A DNA stretch of 64,000 nucleotides from Lachnospiraceae bacterium (GCA_900770345.1 CAAGKF010000111.1:23126-87125), one strand, 5' to 3'; shown: positions 42,005-51,571, counted from the first letter of the stretch. A program made the numbers and translations. Notes: generated by a model not told the origin, from the letters alone.

Positions 42005-43381
42005 CTAAACGGCCGTCAGGTTTCGCAGCCACTTTTTCTGCCGGTAACGGATATATCCCAGAATCGCTTTATAAACTTCCTCCGACAGAACCAGCGCGTA
42101 AACCTGATAAATGGGAAGCTTCCAGACCAGGGCCCCCAGAAATGCCAGCGGAACACCGATCAACCACACTCCGCTGGTATCCAGAAACAGACACATTTTC
42201 GTATCTCCTCCGCTTCGGAGTACGCCCACCACATTTACAAAGTTAAAAGTTTTGGCCGGCATATAGGCAGCGAAAACCAGGATACAGCGGCTTACATTTG
42301 CCGCCACCTCCGGCGTGATCTGATAAAGACCTATGATCGGCCAGCGAATGGCGATCACCAGCAGAGCTGCTGCCGCAGAGACCATCGTCTGCAAAATAAA
42401 AAAGTGAGTGGCATAGGTTTCCGCCCTCTTGAGCTTTCCTGCTCCCAGTTCATTTCCCAGAATAACAGCCGTCGCCGCGCTCAGCCCCTGAAACAGGACA
42501 ATAACAATATCCTGAATTGTAGTGGCAATGGTAATTGCCGCCACCGCATCGTCTCCCATGCGCCCGTAAGCCAGAGAATACATGGTGGTGCCAAGGCCCC
42601 ACATGAACTCATTGGCGATCACAGGCCCTGAGGTCTCAATAAAGCGGCGGATAAAAGCGCCGCTCCAGCCGAAAAGTCCCTGAAAGGAACTGGCAACAGG
42701 CATTTTTTTTCCATATACATAGAAAAGCACAAGACTGATCTCCAGCACTCTGGCCAGCAGAGTAGCAAGAGCCGCTCCCTTCACCCCCAGAGCCGGAACA
42801 CCCAGCTTTCCGAAAATCAGGATATAATTCAGAACAATGTTCACCACAATGGCTATGCAGCTGGTGATTACAGGGACTGTCACGCGATTCACTGCCCGCA
42901 GCATGGCCACATAAACATTTGTCAGCGCAATAAAAGGATAGGTCAGGACCGCGATCCGCAGATATTGTGCCCCCAGACCGATACTTTCCCTGCTGGTGGT
43001 AAAAATGCGCATCACCATACCGGGAGCAAACAGACCCGGCAGGACAAAAAACAGGGCTCCGCCCATAGCCAGAAGAATGGACAGGCCCAGTACCTTTCGA
43101 ATGCTTTTCACATCACCGCTGCCCCAGAACTGAGCGGCCAGCACACCGCCGCCGCTGACAATTCCAAATACAAGCAGGGAGAATACAAAAAAGAACTTAT
43201 TTGCCAGTCCCACAGCTGCTATGGCGGTAGCTCCCAGGCTGCCGATCATCAGGGTATCCACCAGGTTTACCACCGTGTTCAGCATTCCCTGAAGAGCCAC
43301 AGGACAGGCAATCATAAGAGCTTTTTTCAGGAACCTGCTGTCATGAAGCATCTCCCCGGTGCTCTTTATTATCTGTATCAT
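42005..43381 (-). CDS. MATE family efflux transporter
   Basis: 458 residues with about 12 membrane helices. The first half shows the MATE pattern IACPVALQGMLNTVVNLVDTLMIGSLG and a FGIVSGGGVLAAQFWG segment; the second half repeats it with ANEFMWGLGTTMYSLAYGRMG and ATAVILGNELGAG. It exports organic cations or drugs using Na+ or H+; substrates are unknown. The ATG at 43379-43381 lies 41 bases inside the CNNM gene upstream. A later ATG at 43351 has a GGGGAG that directly abuts it. Confidence 0.92.
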   Translation of the reverse strand: MIQIIKSTGEMLHDSRFLKKALMIACPVALQGMLNTVVNLVDTLMIGSLGATAIAAVGLANKFFFVFSLLVFGIVSGGGVLAAQFWGSGDVKSIRKVLGLSILLAMGGALFFVLPGLFAPGMVMRIFTTSRESIGLGAQYLRIAVLTYPFIALTNVYVAMLRAVNRVTVPVITSCIAIVVNIVLNYILIFGKLGVPALGVKGAALATLLARVLEISLVLFYVYGKKMPVASSFQGLFGWSGAFIRRFIETSGPVIANEFMWGLGTTMYSLAYGRMGDDAVAAITIATTIQDIVIVLFQGLSAATAVILGNELGAGKLKRAETYATHFFILQTMVSAAAALLVIAIRWPIIGLYQITPEVAANVSRCILVFAAYMPAKTFNFVNVVGVLRSGGDTKMCLFLDTSGVWLIGVPLAFLGALVWKLPIYQVYALVLSEEVYKAILGYIRYRQKKWLRNLTAV

Positions 43382-44828
43382 GTTTTTCTTTCACCGTTTT
43401 CTCTTTCTCTGATTCTTTCTGCGCGTCCCCTGCGGCTTCCTTCTCCTCATCCGCTTCTCCGCCTTCCTCCGGCAGTTTTTTTACAAGGACACTTTCAATC
43501 ATTTTATTTCCGGCCTTCAATACCTGGAAACGGTAGCCCGCAAAGTCCACTGAAGGCTTCTCATCCTCCTGAGGAATACGGTCCAGCCGTGACACCATAT
43601 AGCCGTTCAGGGTATCATAGGCATCGCTGTCCTCCTCTGCAAATTCGATCTCCAGAACATCCATCACCTCATCCAGGGGAGTCAGCCCGCTCATGATATA
43701 GGAGCCGTCCTCCGCCGGCGTGACGAACTGCTCTTCCTCATCGTATTCATCCAGAATATTTCCTACGATCTCCTCCAGGATATCCTCCATTGTCAGAAGT
43801 CCTGCTGTCTGGCCGTACTCATCCACCACGATCTCCATATGAATCTTTTTGGATTGCATTTCCTTAAACAGGGTATCAATATTTCTTGTCTCCGGTATAA
43901 AGTTAGCTTCCCTCAAAAGTCCGGGAATATCCTTGATCCGCCATTCTTTTTTATCTCCGGCGGACGCGCAGGATACGGCATCACGCAGATGCAGAATACC
44001 GATAATATCATCGATATCTTCGCCGTACACAGGATAGCGCGTATTTACCCCTTCTTTCAGTATGAAATCCACCGCATCCTTCAGATTCATCTTTCCGTCC
44101 AGCGCCACCATGTTTGTGCGGTGAGTCATAATATCAGAAGCTTCCTTGTCGCCCAGCTCGAAAATGTTGGTGATCATCTCCGTCTCATCAGCCTCCAGAA
44201 CGCCCTGTTCATGACCCTCATTCACCATGGACATGATATCTTCTTCTGTAACATTGTCGTCATCATCTGTCAGCTCCGCCCCCAGAAGCTTTAACACCAG
44301 ACCGGACAGAAGGGCGATAAGCTTCGTCAGCGGAAGGAGCAGGACCGTAAAAAAGAGAACGATATCCAGTGTCCGGTATCCCCACTTTTCCGGTTCCTTG
44401 GCAGCCAGACGCTTGGGAATAATGATGCCAAAGCTGACCATTATGAGCAGCAGACAGACAGCGACCACAACCGCAAACAGAGCCTGCTGCCACCACAATC
44501 CGTTTTTATACCACACAGAAGCCGCCTGTCCCACAATATCCGGGCCAAAAAGATGCACATGACCCATCAGCTGCCTGATCTGAACCGGCAGTATCACAGC
44601 ACCTGTAATCATGCCGATCAGATGGGTGGTAACCTGAATCGTATGTACAAACCGTCCCGGACGGTTTATCACTTCCAGAAGACGGACAGCCTTTTTATTG
44701 TCCGTCTCCTCTTCCAGCTTTCCCTCATTCAGGTTCTGGATCGCCGATCCAAAACCATAGAACACCGCCTCCAGAAGCACAAAACCAACCAGCAGCAGAA
44801 TACTGACAGGCGAATAACCATCGTCCAT
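43341..44828 (-). CDS. CNNM/CorC-type membrane protein with CBS pair (second copy)
   Basis: 495 residues. The N-terminal membrane domain (about 1-190, with hydrophobic runs LLLVGFVLLEAVFYGFG and ALFAVVVAVCLLLIMVSFGIIIPK) precedes the linker TEEDIMSMVNEGHEQGVLEADE. A CBS pair (about 215-340, DIMTHRTNM, DIIGILHLRDAV, VVDEYGQTAGLLTMEDILEEIVGNI) and a CorC domain follow. The last 45 residues are highly charged (Glu/Lys). It is a divergent sister of the copy at 4305. Its promoter and a leader hairpin lie upstream, and it overlaps the MATE gene. Confidence 0.87.
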   Translation of the reverse strand: MDDGYSPVSILLLVGFVLLEAVFYGFGSAIQNLNEGKLEEETDNKKAVRLLEVINRPGRFVHTIQVTTHLIGMITGAVILPVQIRQLMGHVHLFGPDIVGQAASVWYKNGLWWQQALFAVVVAVCLLLIMVSFGIIIPKRLAAKEPEKWGYRTLDIVLFFTVLLLPLTKLIALLSGLVLKLLGAELTDDDDNVTEEDIMSMVNEGHEQGVLEADETEMITNIFELGDKEASDIMTHRTNMVALDGKMNLKDAVDFILKEGVNTRYPVYGEDIDDIIGILHLRDAVSCASAGDKKEWRIKDIPGLLREANFIPETRNIDTLFKEMQSKKIHMEIVVDEYGQTAGLLTMEDILEEIVGNILDEYDEEEQFVTPAEDGSYIMSGLTPLDEVMDVLEIEFAEEDSDAYDTLNGYMVSRLDRIPQEDEKPSVDFAGYRFQVLKAGNKMIESVLVKKLPEEGGEADEEKEAAGDAQKESEKEKTVKEKHDTDNKEHRGDAS

Positions 44829-44868
44829 AATTGTAAAAAAACTCCTTTCTTAAGTACGGCAAAAGCCA

Positions 44869-44889
44869 AAAAGCAGGGCAATGCCCTGT
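44869..44889 (-). promoter_or_regulatory. Leader hairpin before the second CNNM gene
   Basis: On the minus strand CAGGG, a 5-base loop and CCCTG (44874-44888) are followed by CTTTTTGG. The stem is short. It lies within the transcribed leader, between the promoter and the gene, so it may be an attenuator. Confidence 0.35.
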
Positions 44890-44912
44890 AAAATGATGGC
44901 ATAACTCTGCTT

Positions 44913-44941
44913 ATCATAACACTATTGCGGTATTTCGTCAA
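44913..44941 (-). promoter_or_regulatory. Promoter of the second CNNM gene
   Basis: On the minus strand TTGACG (44936-44941), a 17-base spacer, and TATGAT (44913-44918). Confidence 0.75.
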
Positions 44942-45036
44942 TGGTCAGGCTCCCTATGGCTGCTTATGTCCGAAAACCAAAACACGGAAAGCCTTCATCG
45001 CAGGTACTGCGCAATATGCGGAAACTCAAACCCGGC

Positions 45037-45384
45037 TTATGTACGAAGCTCCAGGCTGACCCGCAGGGCCTCATCCACCCTCTGCTGCAGTTCCTCGTCT
45101 ATATGACAGATCCGCTCCCTCAGCCGCTGCTTATCGATGGTGCGCAGCTGCTCCAGCAGGATCACGGAATCCTTCACCATAGCGCAGCTTCTGGCAGAAA
45201 GCTCCACATGGGTGGGGAGCTTTGCCTTATTCATTCTGGATGTAATAGCCGCACAGATAACAGTAGGACTGTGTTTGTTTCCCACATCATTCTGTATGAT
45301 CAGCACAGGCCTTACACCGCCCTGCTCAGAACCTACCACAGGCCGCAAATCCGCATAATAAATGTCTCCACGTCTGATAATCAC
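45037..45384 (-). CDS. ndoA: MazF/PemK-type endoribonuclease (EndoA)
   Basis: 115 residues, a full MazF/PemK barrel: RRGDIYYADLRPVVGSEQGGVRPVLIIQND and TVICAAITSRMNKAKLPTHVEL, with the catalytic Arg and the Thr/Ser strand present. Homologues cut mRNA at short sites. The start is the GTG at 45382-45384, with GGAG about 11 bases before. It follows alr, the classic neighbour in Firmicutes. No antitoxin gene of recognisable kind lies in the 190-base gap. Confidence 0.93.
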   Translation of the reverse strand: MIIRRGDIYYADLRPVVGSEQGGVRPVLIIQNDVGNKHSPTVICAAITSRMNKAKLPTHVELSARSCAMVKDSVILLEQLRTIDKQRLRERICHIDEELQQRVDEALRVSLELRT

Positions 45385-45575
45385 TCTGTTTCACACTCCG
45401 TCAATTCATTCTAACGTAACTGTTCCCGCCGTTCTGAACTGTTACACTCAATCTTAGTATTGACATTTTTTTCTGCGGGTATACATCGCCTTCAACCGAT
45501 GCTACTGCTATTATATGACGGAGCACAAGGCCCGGAGCCTGACAAAATACGTTATCTGCCAAAACAGTAACTTTT

Positions 45576-46766
45576 TTACATGTATCCGAAGCCTTCATAT
45601 ACATCATGAAAATAATCCTTAGTGCCGATGATCTCGCCGCCCCGCATATATACCCGGGGCACACGCTTTCCAAGATCACAGAGGATCTCATAATGGAAAC
45701 CTCCGCTGAGAGCGGCCAGCTCCTCCACCGTGATCCTGTCCTTCCCGTCCTTTCCGATCAATGTCACCTCATCGTCTTCTTCCGCCTCCGGAATATCTGT
45801 AACATCCACCATAAACTGGTCCATACAGACTCTTCCCAGTATCCCGGCACGCTTTCCGTGTATCAGAACAGAGCCCTTATTGGAAAGGTTTCTCAGGTAG
45901 CCGTCCCCGTAACCCACCGGTACAGTCGCCACCCTCATAGGATGATCTGCCACAAAGGTTCCGCCGTAGCTGATGGCAGTCCCCGGCTCCACATCCTTAA
46001 TATACGTGATAAAGCTTTTTAATTCCAACGCGGGCGTCAGCGTCACCTTCTCATGATCAACCTCGTCAGAAGGATACAGACCATAAATGGAAATGCCGGC
46101 CCGCACCATATCCAGGCCGTTGGATTCCAGTGTCTCAATAATACCGGCGCTGTTGGAGCAGTGGCGGATAGGAATCGCCACATTTCTCTCTTCCAGATAC
46201 CTCACAAACTGCATATAGGCCTTATACTGCGCCCTGTAAGCCGCTTTATCCGTCTCATCCGCGCGGGCAAAGTGAGTGAAAAGTCCCTCAATCTTTATTC
46301 CCGGTAAACGGCTGATCCGTTCCACCATATCGGCAGAAGCTGTATCCGGCTTCATGCCAATACGCCCCATACCGGTATCCAGTGCCAGATGCACAGCTAC
46401 TGTCCTGCCATTCTCCACTGCCAGCCGTGACAGCTTCTCCGCCTTCTCATACTGAAAAACAGCCGGGCTGATATTGTAGCGCAGAAGATCCGCATATCTT
46501 GACTCATGGGTCACTCCCAGTACAAGGATCATCTTACGTATACCATGGCGCCGCAGGATAATCCCCTCATCAATGGCAGCGACCGCATAGCCTTCCACGT
46601 AAGGATCGATGGTCCTGGCTATCGGAACAGCGCCATGGCCGTATCCGTCTGTTTTCACCACACCGATCATGGCCGTGCCGCCGGGAAGATTTTCCTTCAT
46701 CGCTTTCATATTAGATGCGACAGCGTCCAGATCAATTGCTGCATATACTCTGCTGTAAGGTCTCAT
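45576..46766 (-). CDS. alr: Alanine racemase
   Basis: 396 residues. PLP-dependent interconversion of L- and D-alanine for peptidoglycan. The PLP lysine is in IGVVKTDGYGHGAVP (about 34-48), the N-terminal barrel begins YAAIDLDAVASNMK, and the Tyr-bearing loop RVCMDQFMVDVTDI is intact. It overlaps the nnr gene by four bases and is followed by ndoA. Confidence 0.97.
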   Translation of the reverse strand: MRPYSRVYAAIDLDAVASNMKAMKENLPGGTAMIGVVKTDGYGHGAVPIARTIDPYVEGYAVAAIDEGIILRRHGIRKMILVLGVTHESRYADLLRYNISPAVFQYEKAEKLSRLAVENGRTVAVHLALDTGMGRIGMKPDTASADMVERISRLPGIKIEGLFTHFARADETDKAAYRAQYKAYMQFVRYLEERNVAIPIRHCSNSAGIIETLESNGLDMVRAGISIYGLYPSDEVDHEKVTLTPALELKSFITYIKDVEPGTAISYGGTFVADHPMRVATVPVGYGDGYLRNLSNKGSVLIHGKRAGILGRVCMDQFMVDVTDIPEAEEDDEVTLIGKDGKDRITVEELAALSGGFHYEILCDLGKRVPRVYMRGGEIIGTKDYFHDVYEGFGYM

Positions 46767-48346
46767 GACAACTCTCTTCCTCCTGACTTTTTCTGTTCTG
46801 CTTCTCCCATAACAATGGCTACCGCGTCTGCCAGCTCCGCAGCCAGAAGTCCGTGACTCCCTTTTTCAGCTGCCTTCTCTCCTGCCAGTCCGTGAAGATA
46901 TACCCCCATATATACAGCTGCCTCCTGTTCCATACCGATGGCGATCAGCCCTGCGATCACTCCTGTCAGCACGTCCCCGGAACCAGCTTTTGCCATAGCG
47001 CTGCAGCCGCTGGAATTAATATAGGGATAAGCTCCTTTTACAGCCGCTACCGTAGCCGCGTCCTTCAGCACGCAGGTAATGCCGTACCGTTCCGCATACT
47101 CTCCTGCCGCCCGAGGCAGATCAGCCTGGATCGCCTCAATACTCTGTCCTGTCAGCCGGGACATTTCCCCCAGATGAGGCGTAAGAATAATATTTTCTGT
47201 AAAATAATTGGTCAGATAGGGATGAGCCGCAATGGCATTGATCCCGTCCGCGTCAATGATCACCGGAACATAGGCGCTGGCCAGAATATCCTCCACCAGA
47301 TACTCCACATAAGACTCCTTTCCCAGCCCCGGTCCAAGCACCACCACATCAGCCCATTTCATCTGCTCCTCGATCATGGCGAGAAAGACGCTGCGTCCTT
47401 CCCTTCCCTCTGTCAGCTGCTCCTTCCGGTAAACAGAAAGAATGGCTTCCGGCAGCAGATTCTGAAGGATCGTCCTGTTCTCCTCCACCGTAAGGATCTT
47501 AACCAGTCCCGCTCCGGTACGATAGGCAGCCAGTCCGCTTAAATAGGCGGCCCCGCACATATTTTCGGAGCCTGCCACCACCAGCACCTTGCCGAAGGTT
47601 CCTTTGTTGGAGTAAGCCTTTCTTTCCGGCAGCATAAAAAGATCTGCTCTCTCACAGGTTTTCGCCCTGCCGGGATCTTCCTTTTCACGGCTGCAGACTG
47701 CCTCCAGGGCCTGTCCGGGAAAACCTACGGAGTCAATGACCACCTCTCCCGCATAACTCCGTCCGGGATAAAGAAGAGTCCCCCATTTTTCCCAGCCAAA
47801 GGTCACTGTTATATCAGCCTTCAGCGCAATCCCCATCACAGCTCCCGTATCGGAATGGATCCCGGAGGGGATATCCACCGCCACCGTAAGACCCGGCGGA
47901 GCAGAAAGAGCTTTTATCCTTTCCAGACACCGGCGGTAATCGCCCTCAATACTGCGGCTCAGCCCCACGCCAAACACCGCATCGATCAGCACGTCACAGC
48001 TCTGATCCTTTACATCCCTCCAGGAGGTTACAGGGATACCCAGTTTTCTCGCCACAGACAGCTGTGCCGCAAACTCTCTGGTTCCTTTTTCCTCCTCACC
48101 GGCCAGAATGATCTGCGTCCGGTATCCGTCCAGAAAAAGCATCCTGGCCGCCGCCACTCCGTCGGCGCCGTTATTGCCGGTACCGCACAGTGACCATACG
48201 GTTTTATGAACAGATGCTCTCTTTTTTATCTCACAGACAACCGCCCAGGCTGCCCTCTCCATAAGAACCATTGACGGGATCCCGATCTCGCCGATGGTAT
48301 AAGCGTCAACCGTTTTCATCCGTTTTCCGGTTACAAGGTCACGCAT
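46763..48346 (-). CDS. nnr: Bifunctional NAD(P)H-hydrate repair enzyme
   Basis: 527 residues in two domains. The N-terminal YjeF epimerase (1-215) has the GTGNNGADGVAAARML loop. The C-terminal ADP-dependent dehydratase (about 230-520) has LVVAGSENMCGAAYLSGLAAYRTGAGLV and the catalytic SGCSAMAKAGSGDVLTGVIAGL. It restores NADH and NADPH damaged by hydration. It lies 15 bases after acpS, the conserved pairing. Confidence 0.95.
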   Translation of the reverse strand: MRDLVTGKRMKTVDAYTIGEIGIPSMVLMERAAWAVVCEIKKRASVHKTVWSLCGTGNNGADGVAAARMLFLDGYRTQIILAGEEEKGTREFAAQLSVARKLGIPVTSWRDVKDQSCDVLIDAVFGVGLSRSIEGDYRRCLERIKALSAPPGLTVAVDIPSGIHSDTGAVMGIALKADITVTFGWEKWGTLLYPGRSYAGEVVIDSVGFPGQALEAVCSREKEDPGRAKTCERADLFMLPERKAYSNKGTFGKVLVVAGSENMCGAAYLSGLAAYRTGAGLVKILTVEENRTILQNLLPEAILSVYRKEQLTEGREGRSVFLAMIEEQMKWADVVVLGPGLGKESYVEYLVEDILASAYVPVIIDADGINAIAAHPYLTNYFTENIILTPHLGEMSRLTGQSIEAIQADLPRAAGEYAERYGITCVLKDAATVAAVKGAYPYINSSGCSAMAKAGSGDVLTGVIAGLIAIGMEQEAAVYMGVYLHGLAGEKAAEKGSHGLLAAELADAVAIVMGEAEQKKSGGRELS

Positions 48347-48361
48347 TTCTCCTTCCTCCTC

Positions 48362-48739
48362 TCAGCTTTCCTCTTTTCCCCGGCCCTCCCCAACCGCAAA
48401 TGCCATGGCATATTCTCCTGTATTTGTAATGGACACCTCAAGCCGTTCCATTCCCATTTCCTCAAACCGCTGCCGGGCGCCTCCGTAAAGATTCACGTAA
48501 GGTTTTCCCAGGTCATCCCGCAGTACCTCGATATCAATGGGCATAAAGGTGCGGAAGCCTGTTCCCAGAGCCTTCGCCACAGCCTCCTTGACGGCAAAAG
48601 AGCCGGCTAACCTAGAGGCAGACCCCTTTGCTTGCCGGCTTTCCTTTTCCGTAAATGTATGCATCACAAAATAATCCTTTTCACAGGCCCTGCGGATGCG
48701 TTCAATTTCTACTAAATCAGTTCCTACTCCGAGTATCAT
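48362..48739 (-). CDS. acpS: Holo-[acyl-carrier-protein] synthase
   Basis: 125 residues. It moves 4'-phosphopantetheine from CoA to apo-ACP. ILGVGTDLVEIERI (with the Mg2+-binding D8) and AGSFAVKEAVAKALGTGFR (with the catalytic E near residue 52) are the two family motifs. It stands between rex and nnr, with GAGTATCAT around its start and a 60-base gap from rex. Confidence 0.95.
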   Translation of the reverse strand: MILGVGTDLVEIERIRRACEKDYFVMHTFTEKESRQAKGSASRLAGSFAVKEAVAKALGTGFRTFMPIDIEVLRDDLGKPYVNLYGGARQRFEEMGMERLEVSITNTGEYAMAFAVGEGRGKEES

Positions 48740-48799
48740 TTTTACTGGCTCTCTGTATCTGTTTTCAGTGTCTTTTTTCAGTATCTGCTCACTGTCTCA

Positions 48800-49453
48800 T
48801 CATGATTCCCTGGTTTTCTTCTGCTCCTGCATACTGCACACTCTGTAAGACAGCCTCATAAGGCTTTCTGACAAATGTACATTCTCCACCACTACATCAT
48901 CCGGTACTACCAGATCTGTGTGGGCAAAATTCCAGATTGCTTTTATCCCCGCATTTACAAGGCGGTCGGCAATCTCCGGCGCCTTTGTCTTCGGAATAGT
49001 CAAAGCGGCAATCTGGATCTCATTATCCTTAATAAACGTTTCCAGATCATCTACCGAACGAATCTCGATCCCGCGGATCACCAAGCCGATCAGCTTTGGA
49101 TTGATATCAAACATCCCCTTGATGACAAAGCCTCTCCTCTCAAAATTCGTATAATTAGCGATTGCCTGTCCCAGATTTCCTGCTCCTATTATGATCAGGT
49201 TGTGCTGCTGGTCAATCCCAAGAATCTTGGCGATCTCTGAGTACAGATACTTTACATTGTATCCGTAGCCCTGCTGTCCGAATCCCCCGAAATTATTCAG
49301 ATCCTGACGGATCTGCGATGCCGTTACCTTCATCCTGGCACTCAGCTCATTGGAAGAGACTCGTTCTACTCCCTCCTCGATCAATTCACCAAGATAACGG
49401 TAATAGCGGGGCAACCGCGAAATCACCGCTTTTGAAATGTCCTTGCGTTCCAT
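48800..49453 (-). CDS. rex: Redox-sensing transcriptional repressor Rex
   Basis: 217 residues. A winged-helix domain (ISRLPRYYRYLGELIEEGVERVSSNELS, then KVTASQIRQDLNNFGGFGQQGYGY) is followed by a Rossmann domain, IIIGAGNLGQAIANYTNF, that senses NADH/NAD+. Rex represses fermentation genes at high NAD+. The ATG at 49451-49453 has AAGGTGG upstream; an earlier ATG lacks a site. A perfect sigma-A promoter lies 50 bases before it. Confidence 0.96.
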   Translation of the reverse strand: MERKDISKAVISRLPRYYRYLGELIEEGVERVSSNELSARMKVTASQIRQDLNNFGGFGQQGYGYNVKYLYSEIAKILGIDQQHNLIIIGAGNLGQAIANYTNFERRGFVIKGMFDINPKLIGLVIRGIEIRSVDDLETFIKDNEIQIAALTIPKTKAPEIADRLVNAGIKAIWNFAHTDLVVPDDVVVENVHLSESLMRLSYRVCSMQEQKKTRES

Positions 49454-49504
49454 CCTGTTCCACCTTCCCATTGTGTCATTTTACTAAGCCTAGCTATTAG
49501 TTCT

Positions 49505-49533
49505 ATTATAAACGTGCGTGAAAATAATGTCAA
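49505..49533 (-). promoter_or_regulatory. rex promoter
   Basis: On the minus strand a perfect TTGACA (49528-49533), a 17-base spacer, and a perfect TATAAT (49505-49510). Confidence 0.9.
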
Positions 49534-49551
49534 ACCCGTTTCAGGATGTTC

Positions 49552-49580
49552 TTGAAAAAAATATCTCAGTATATTATACT
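49552..49580 (+). promoter_or_regulatory. Promoter of the ABC-F gene
   Basis: On the plus strand TTGAAA (49552-49557), a 17-base spacer, and TATACT (49575-49580), back to back with the rex promoter. Confidence 0.8.
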
Positions 49581-49618
49581 TGTGAATGCAAATAATGTTG
49601 TATTCAAAGGAGTTTAAC

Positions 49619-51571
49619 ATGATTTTATCATGCAGCGGCGTAAGTAAGTCATTCGGAGAGAATAATATCCTCAAACGGATATCCTTCCATATAGAGGAAC
49701 ATGAGAAAGCGGCAGTCGTCGGCATCAACGGCGCCGGCAAATCCACTCTGCTCAAAATCATCATCGGAGAGCTGGCTCCGGATGAGGGCACAGTGACCTG
49801 GTCCAAAGGCGCTTCCATCGGCTATCTGGCTCAGCATCAGGATCTGGCCGGAGCGGAAACCATTTATGATGCCCTTCTGGAGGTCAAGGAGCCGGTGCTC
49901 CGGATGGAAGAACGGCTGCGCAGTCTGGAGCTGGAAATGAAATCTGCAGCCGGTCAGGAGCTGGAGTCCATGTACTCCGAGTACAGCCGCTTAAACCATG
50001 AATTTGAGCTGGCAAACGGCTACGCCTGCCGCAGCGAAATCACCGGAGTTCTTAAGGGTCTGGGATTTGCGGAGGAAGAATTTTCCAAGCCTGTAGACAC
50101 GCTCTCCGGCGGTCAGAAAACACGGGTTTCTCTGGGAAAACTGCTGCTGACCAAACCGGATATTCTGCTCCTTGACGAGCCCACGAACCACCTGGATATG
50201 GAGTCCATTGCCTGGCTGGAAACTTACTTAAAAGGCTATAGCGGAAGCGTTATCATCGTTGCCCATGACCGGTATTTTCTTGACCGCGTTGTCACCAAGA
50301 TTATCGAACTGGACAACGGAAATGCTGCCGTTTTTTCCGGAAATTATTCCGCCTACAGCGACAAGAAAGCCATGATCCGCGACGCCCAGATACGGGCCTA
50401 TCTCAATCAGCAGCAGGAGATCAGGCATCAGGAAGCTGTCATTGCAAAGCTCAAATCCTTCAACCGTGAAAAGTCCATACGCAGAGCGGAAAGCCGTGAA
50501 AAGATGCTGGACAAGATCGAACGGCTGGAGAAACCCGCGGAAATCAATGATTCCATGGATATACGCCTGGAGCCTGATGTAGTCAGCGGAAATGACGTGC
50601 TCACCATACGGGATTTAAGCAAATCCTTTGACAGTCAGCTTCTCTTCTCCGGCGCAGACATTGATATCAAAAGAGGGGAACGGGTAGCCGTTATCGGAAA
50701 TAACGGCACCGGAAAAACCACTCTTTTAAAGATCATCAACGGTCTTCTGCCGGCAGACAGCGGCGAGATCCGGCTGGGCTCCAAGGTCCACATCGGCTAC
50801 TACGATCAGGAGCATCATGTACTCCATATGGAGAAGACCCTCTTTGACGAGATTCAGGATACCTATCCCTCGATGAGCAACACCCAGATCCGAAACACCC
50901 TGGCTTCCTTCCTTTTTACGGGAGACGACGTTTTTAAACTGATCAGGGATCTGAGCGGCGGTGAACGCGGACGCGTATCACTGGCAAAGCTGATGCTCTC
51001 CGATGCTAATTTTCTCCTTCTGGACGAGCCCACCAATCATCTGGATATCACCTCCAAGGAGATTCTGGAAAGTGCCCTGCGCCGCTATACAGGAACGATC
51101 CTCTATGTATCCCATGACCGCTATTTCATCAACCGGACGGCCACCCGCATTCTGGATCTGACCCATCAGACCTTTATTAATTATATTGGCAATTATGATT
51201 ATTACCTGGAGAAAAAGGAAGATGTGGAAGCCGCCTGGATAAATTCCGCCGCATCTGCCTCACATCCTGTTTCCTCTTCCGTTCCCGATCAGAAGCCTGC
51301 CTCTGAAGCTGCTGCCCAAACCAGCGTAAAGCAGGACTGGAAAGCCCAGAAAGAGGAGCAGGCACGCATCCGCAAGCGTCAGAATGATCTGAAAAAGACA
51401 GAAGATGCTATCCATGCCCTGGAAACCAGAGACGGAGAAATCGACGGACTTCTGTCACAGGAGGATATTTACACAAATGTTTCCAGACTGATGGAGTTAA
51501 ACAAAGAAAAAGAAGAGATCGCAGCACAGCTGGAAGAGCTTTATGAACTGTGGGAGCAGCTGGCAGAATAA
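49619..51571 (+). CDS. ABC-F family ATPase
   Basis: 650 residues from the ATG at 49619, with AAAGGAG seven bases upstream; an in-frame start 11 codons earlier has no such site. Two nucleotide-binding domains are joined by the basic ABC-F linker (about 240-310). Walker A motifs are GINGAGKST (35-43) and GNNGTGKTT (about 360); signatures are LSGGQKTR and LSGGERGR; both Walker B segments read LLLDEPTNHLD. No membrane span. A charged C-terminal tail ends in a coiled coil. ABC-F proteins act on ribosomes, in translation control or drug protection. The subgroup, housekeeping or resistance, cannot be told. Confidence 0.93.
   Translation: MILSCSGVSKSFGENNILKRISFHIEEHEKAAVVGINGAGKSTLLKIIIGELAPDEGTVTWSKGASIGYLAQHQDLAGAETIYDALLEVKEPVLRMEERLRSLELEMKSAAGQELESMYSEYSRLNHEFELANGYACRSEITGVLKGLGFAEEEFSKPVDTLSGGQKTRVSLGKLLLTKPDILLLDEPTNHLDMESIAWLETYLKGYSGSVIIVAHDRYFLDRVVTKIIELDNGNAAVFSGNYSAYSDKKAMIRDAQIRAYLNQQQEIRHQEAVIAKLKSFNREKSIRRAESREKMLDKIERLEKPAEINDSMDIRLEPDVVSGNDVLTIRDLSKSFDSQLLFSGADIDIKRGERVAVIGNNGTGKTTLLKIINGLLPADSGEIRLGSKVHIGYYDQEHHVLHMEKTLFDEIQDTYPSMSNTQIRNTLASFLFTGDDVFKLIRDLSGGERGRVSLAKLMLSDANFLLLDEPTNHLDITSKEILESALRRYTGTILYVSHDRYFINRTATRILDLTHQTFINYIGNYDYYLEKKEDVEAAWINSAASASHPVSSSVPDQKPASEAAAQTSVKQDWKAQKEEQARIRKRQNDLKKTEDAIHALETRDGEIDGLLSQEDIYTNVSRLMELNKEKEEIAAQLEELYELWEQLAE

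Noticed and set aside
45401..45691. Minus-strand ORF of 96 codons as antitoxin of ndoA
   Set aside because: It overlaps the 3' end of alr in another frame, has no ribosome site and no antitoxin-like helix pattern.
49472..49618. Rex operator in the rex promoter region
   Set aside because: No TTGTTAA-type dyad is seen.
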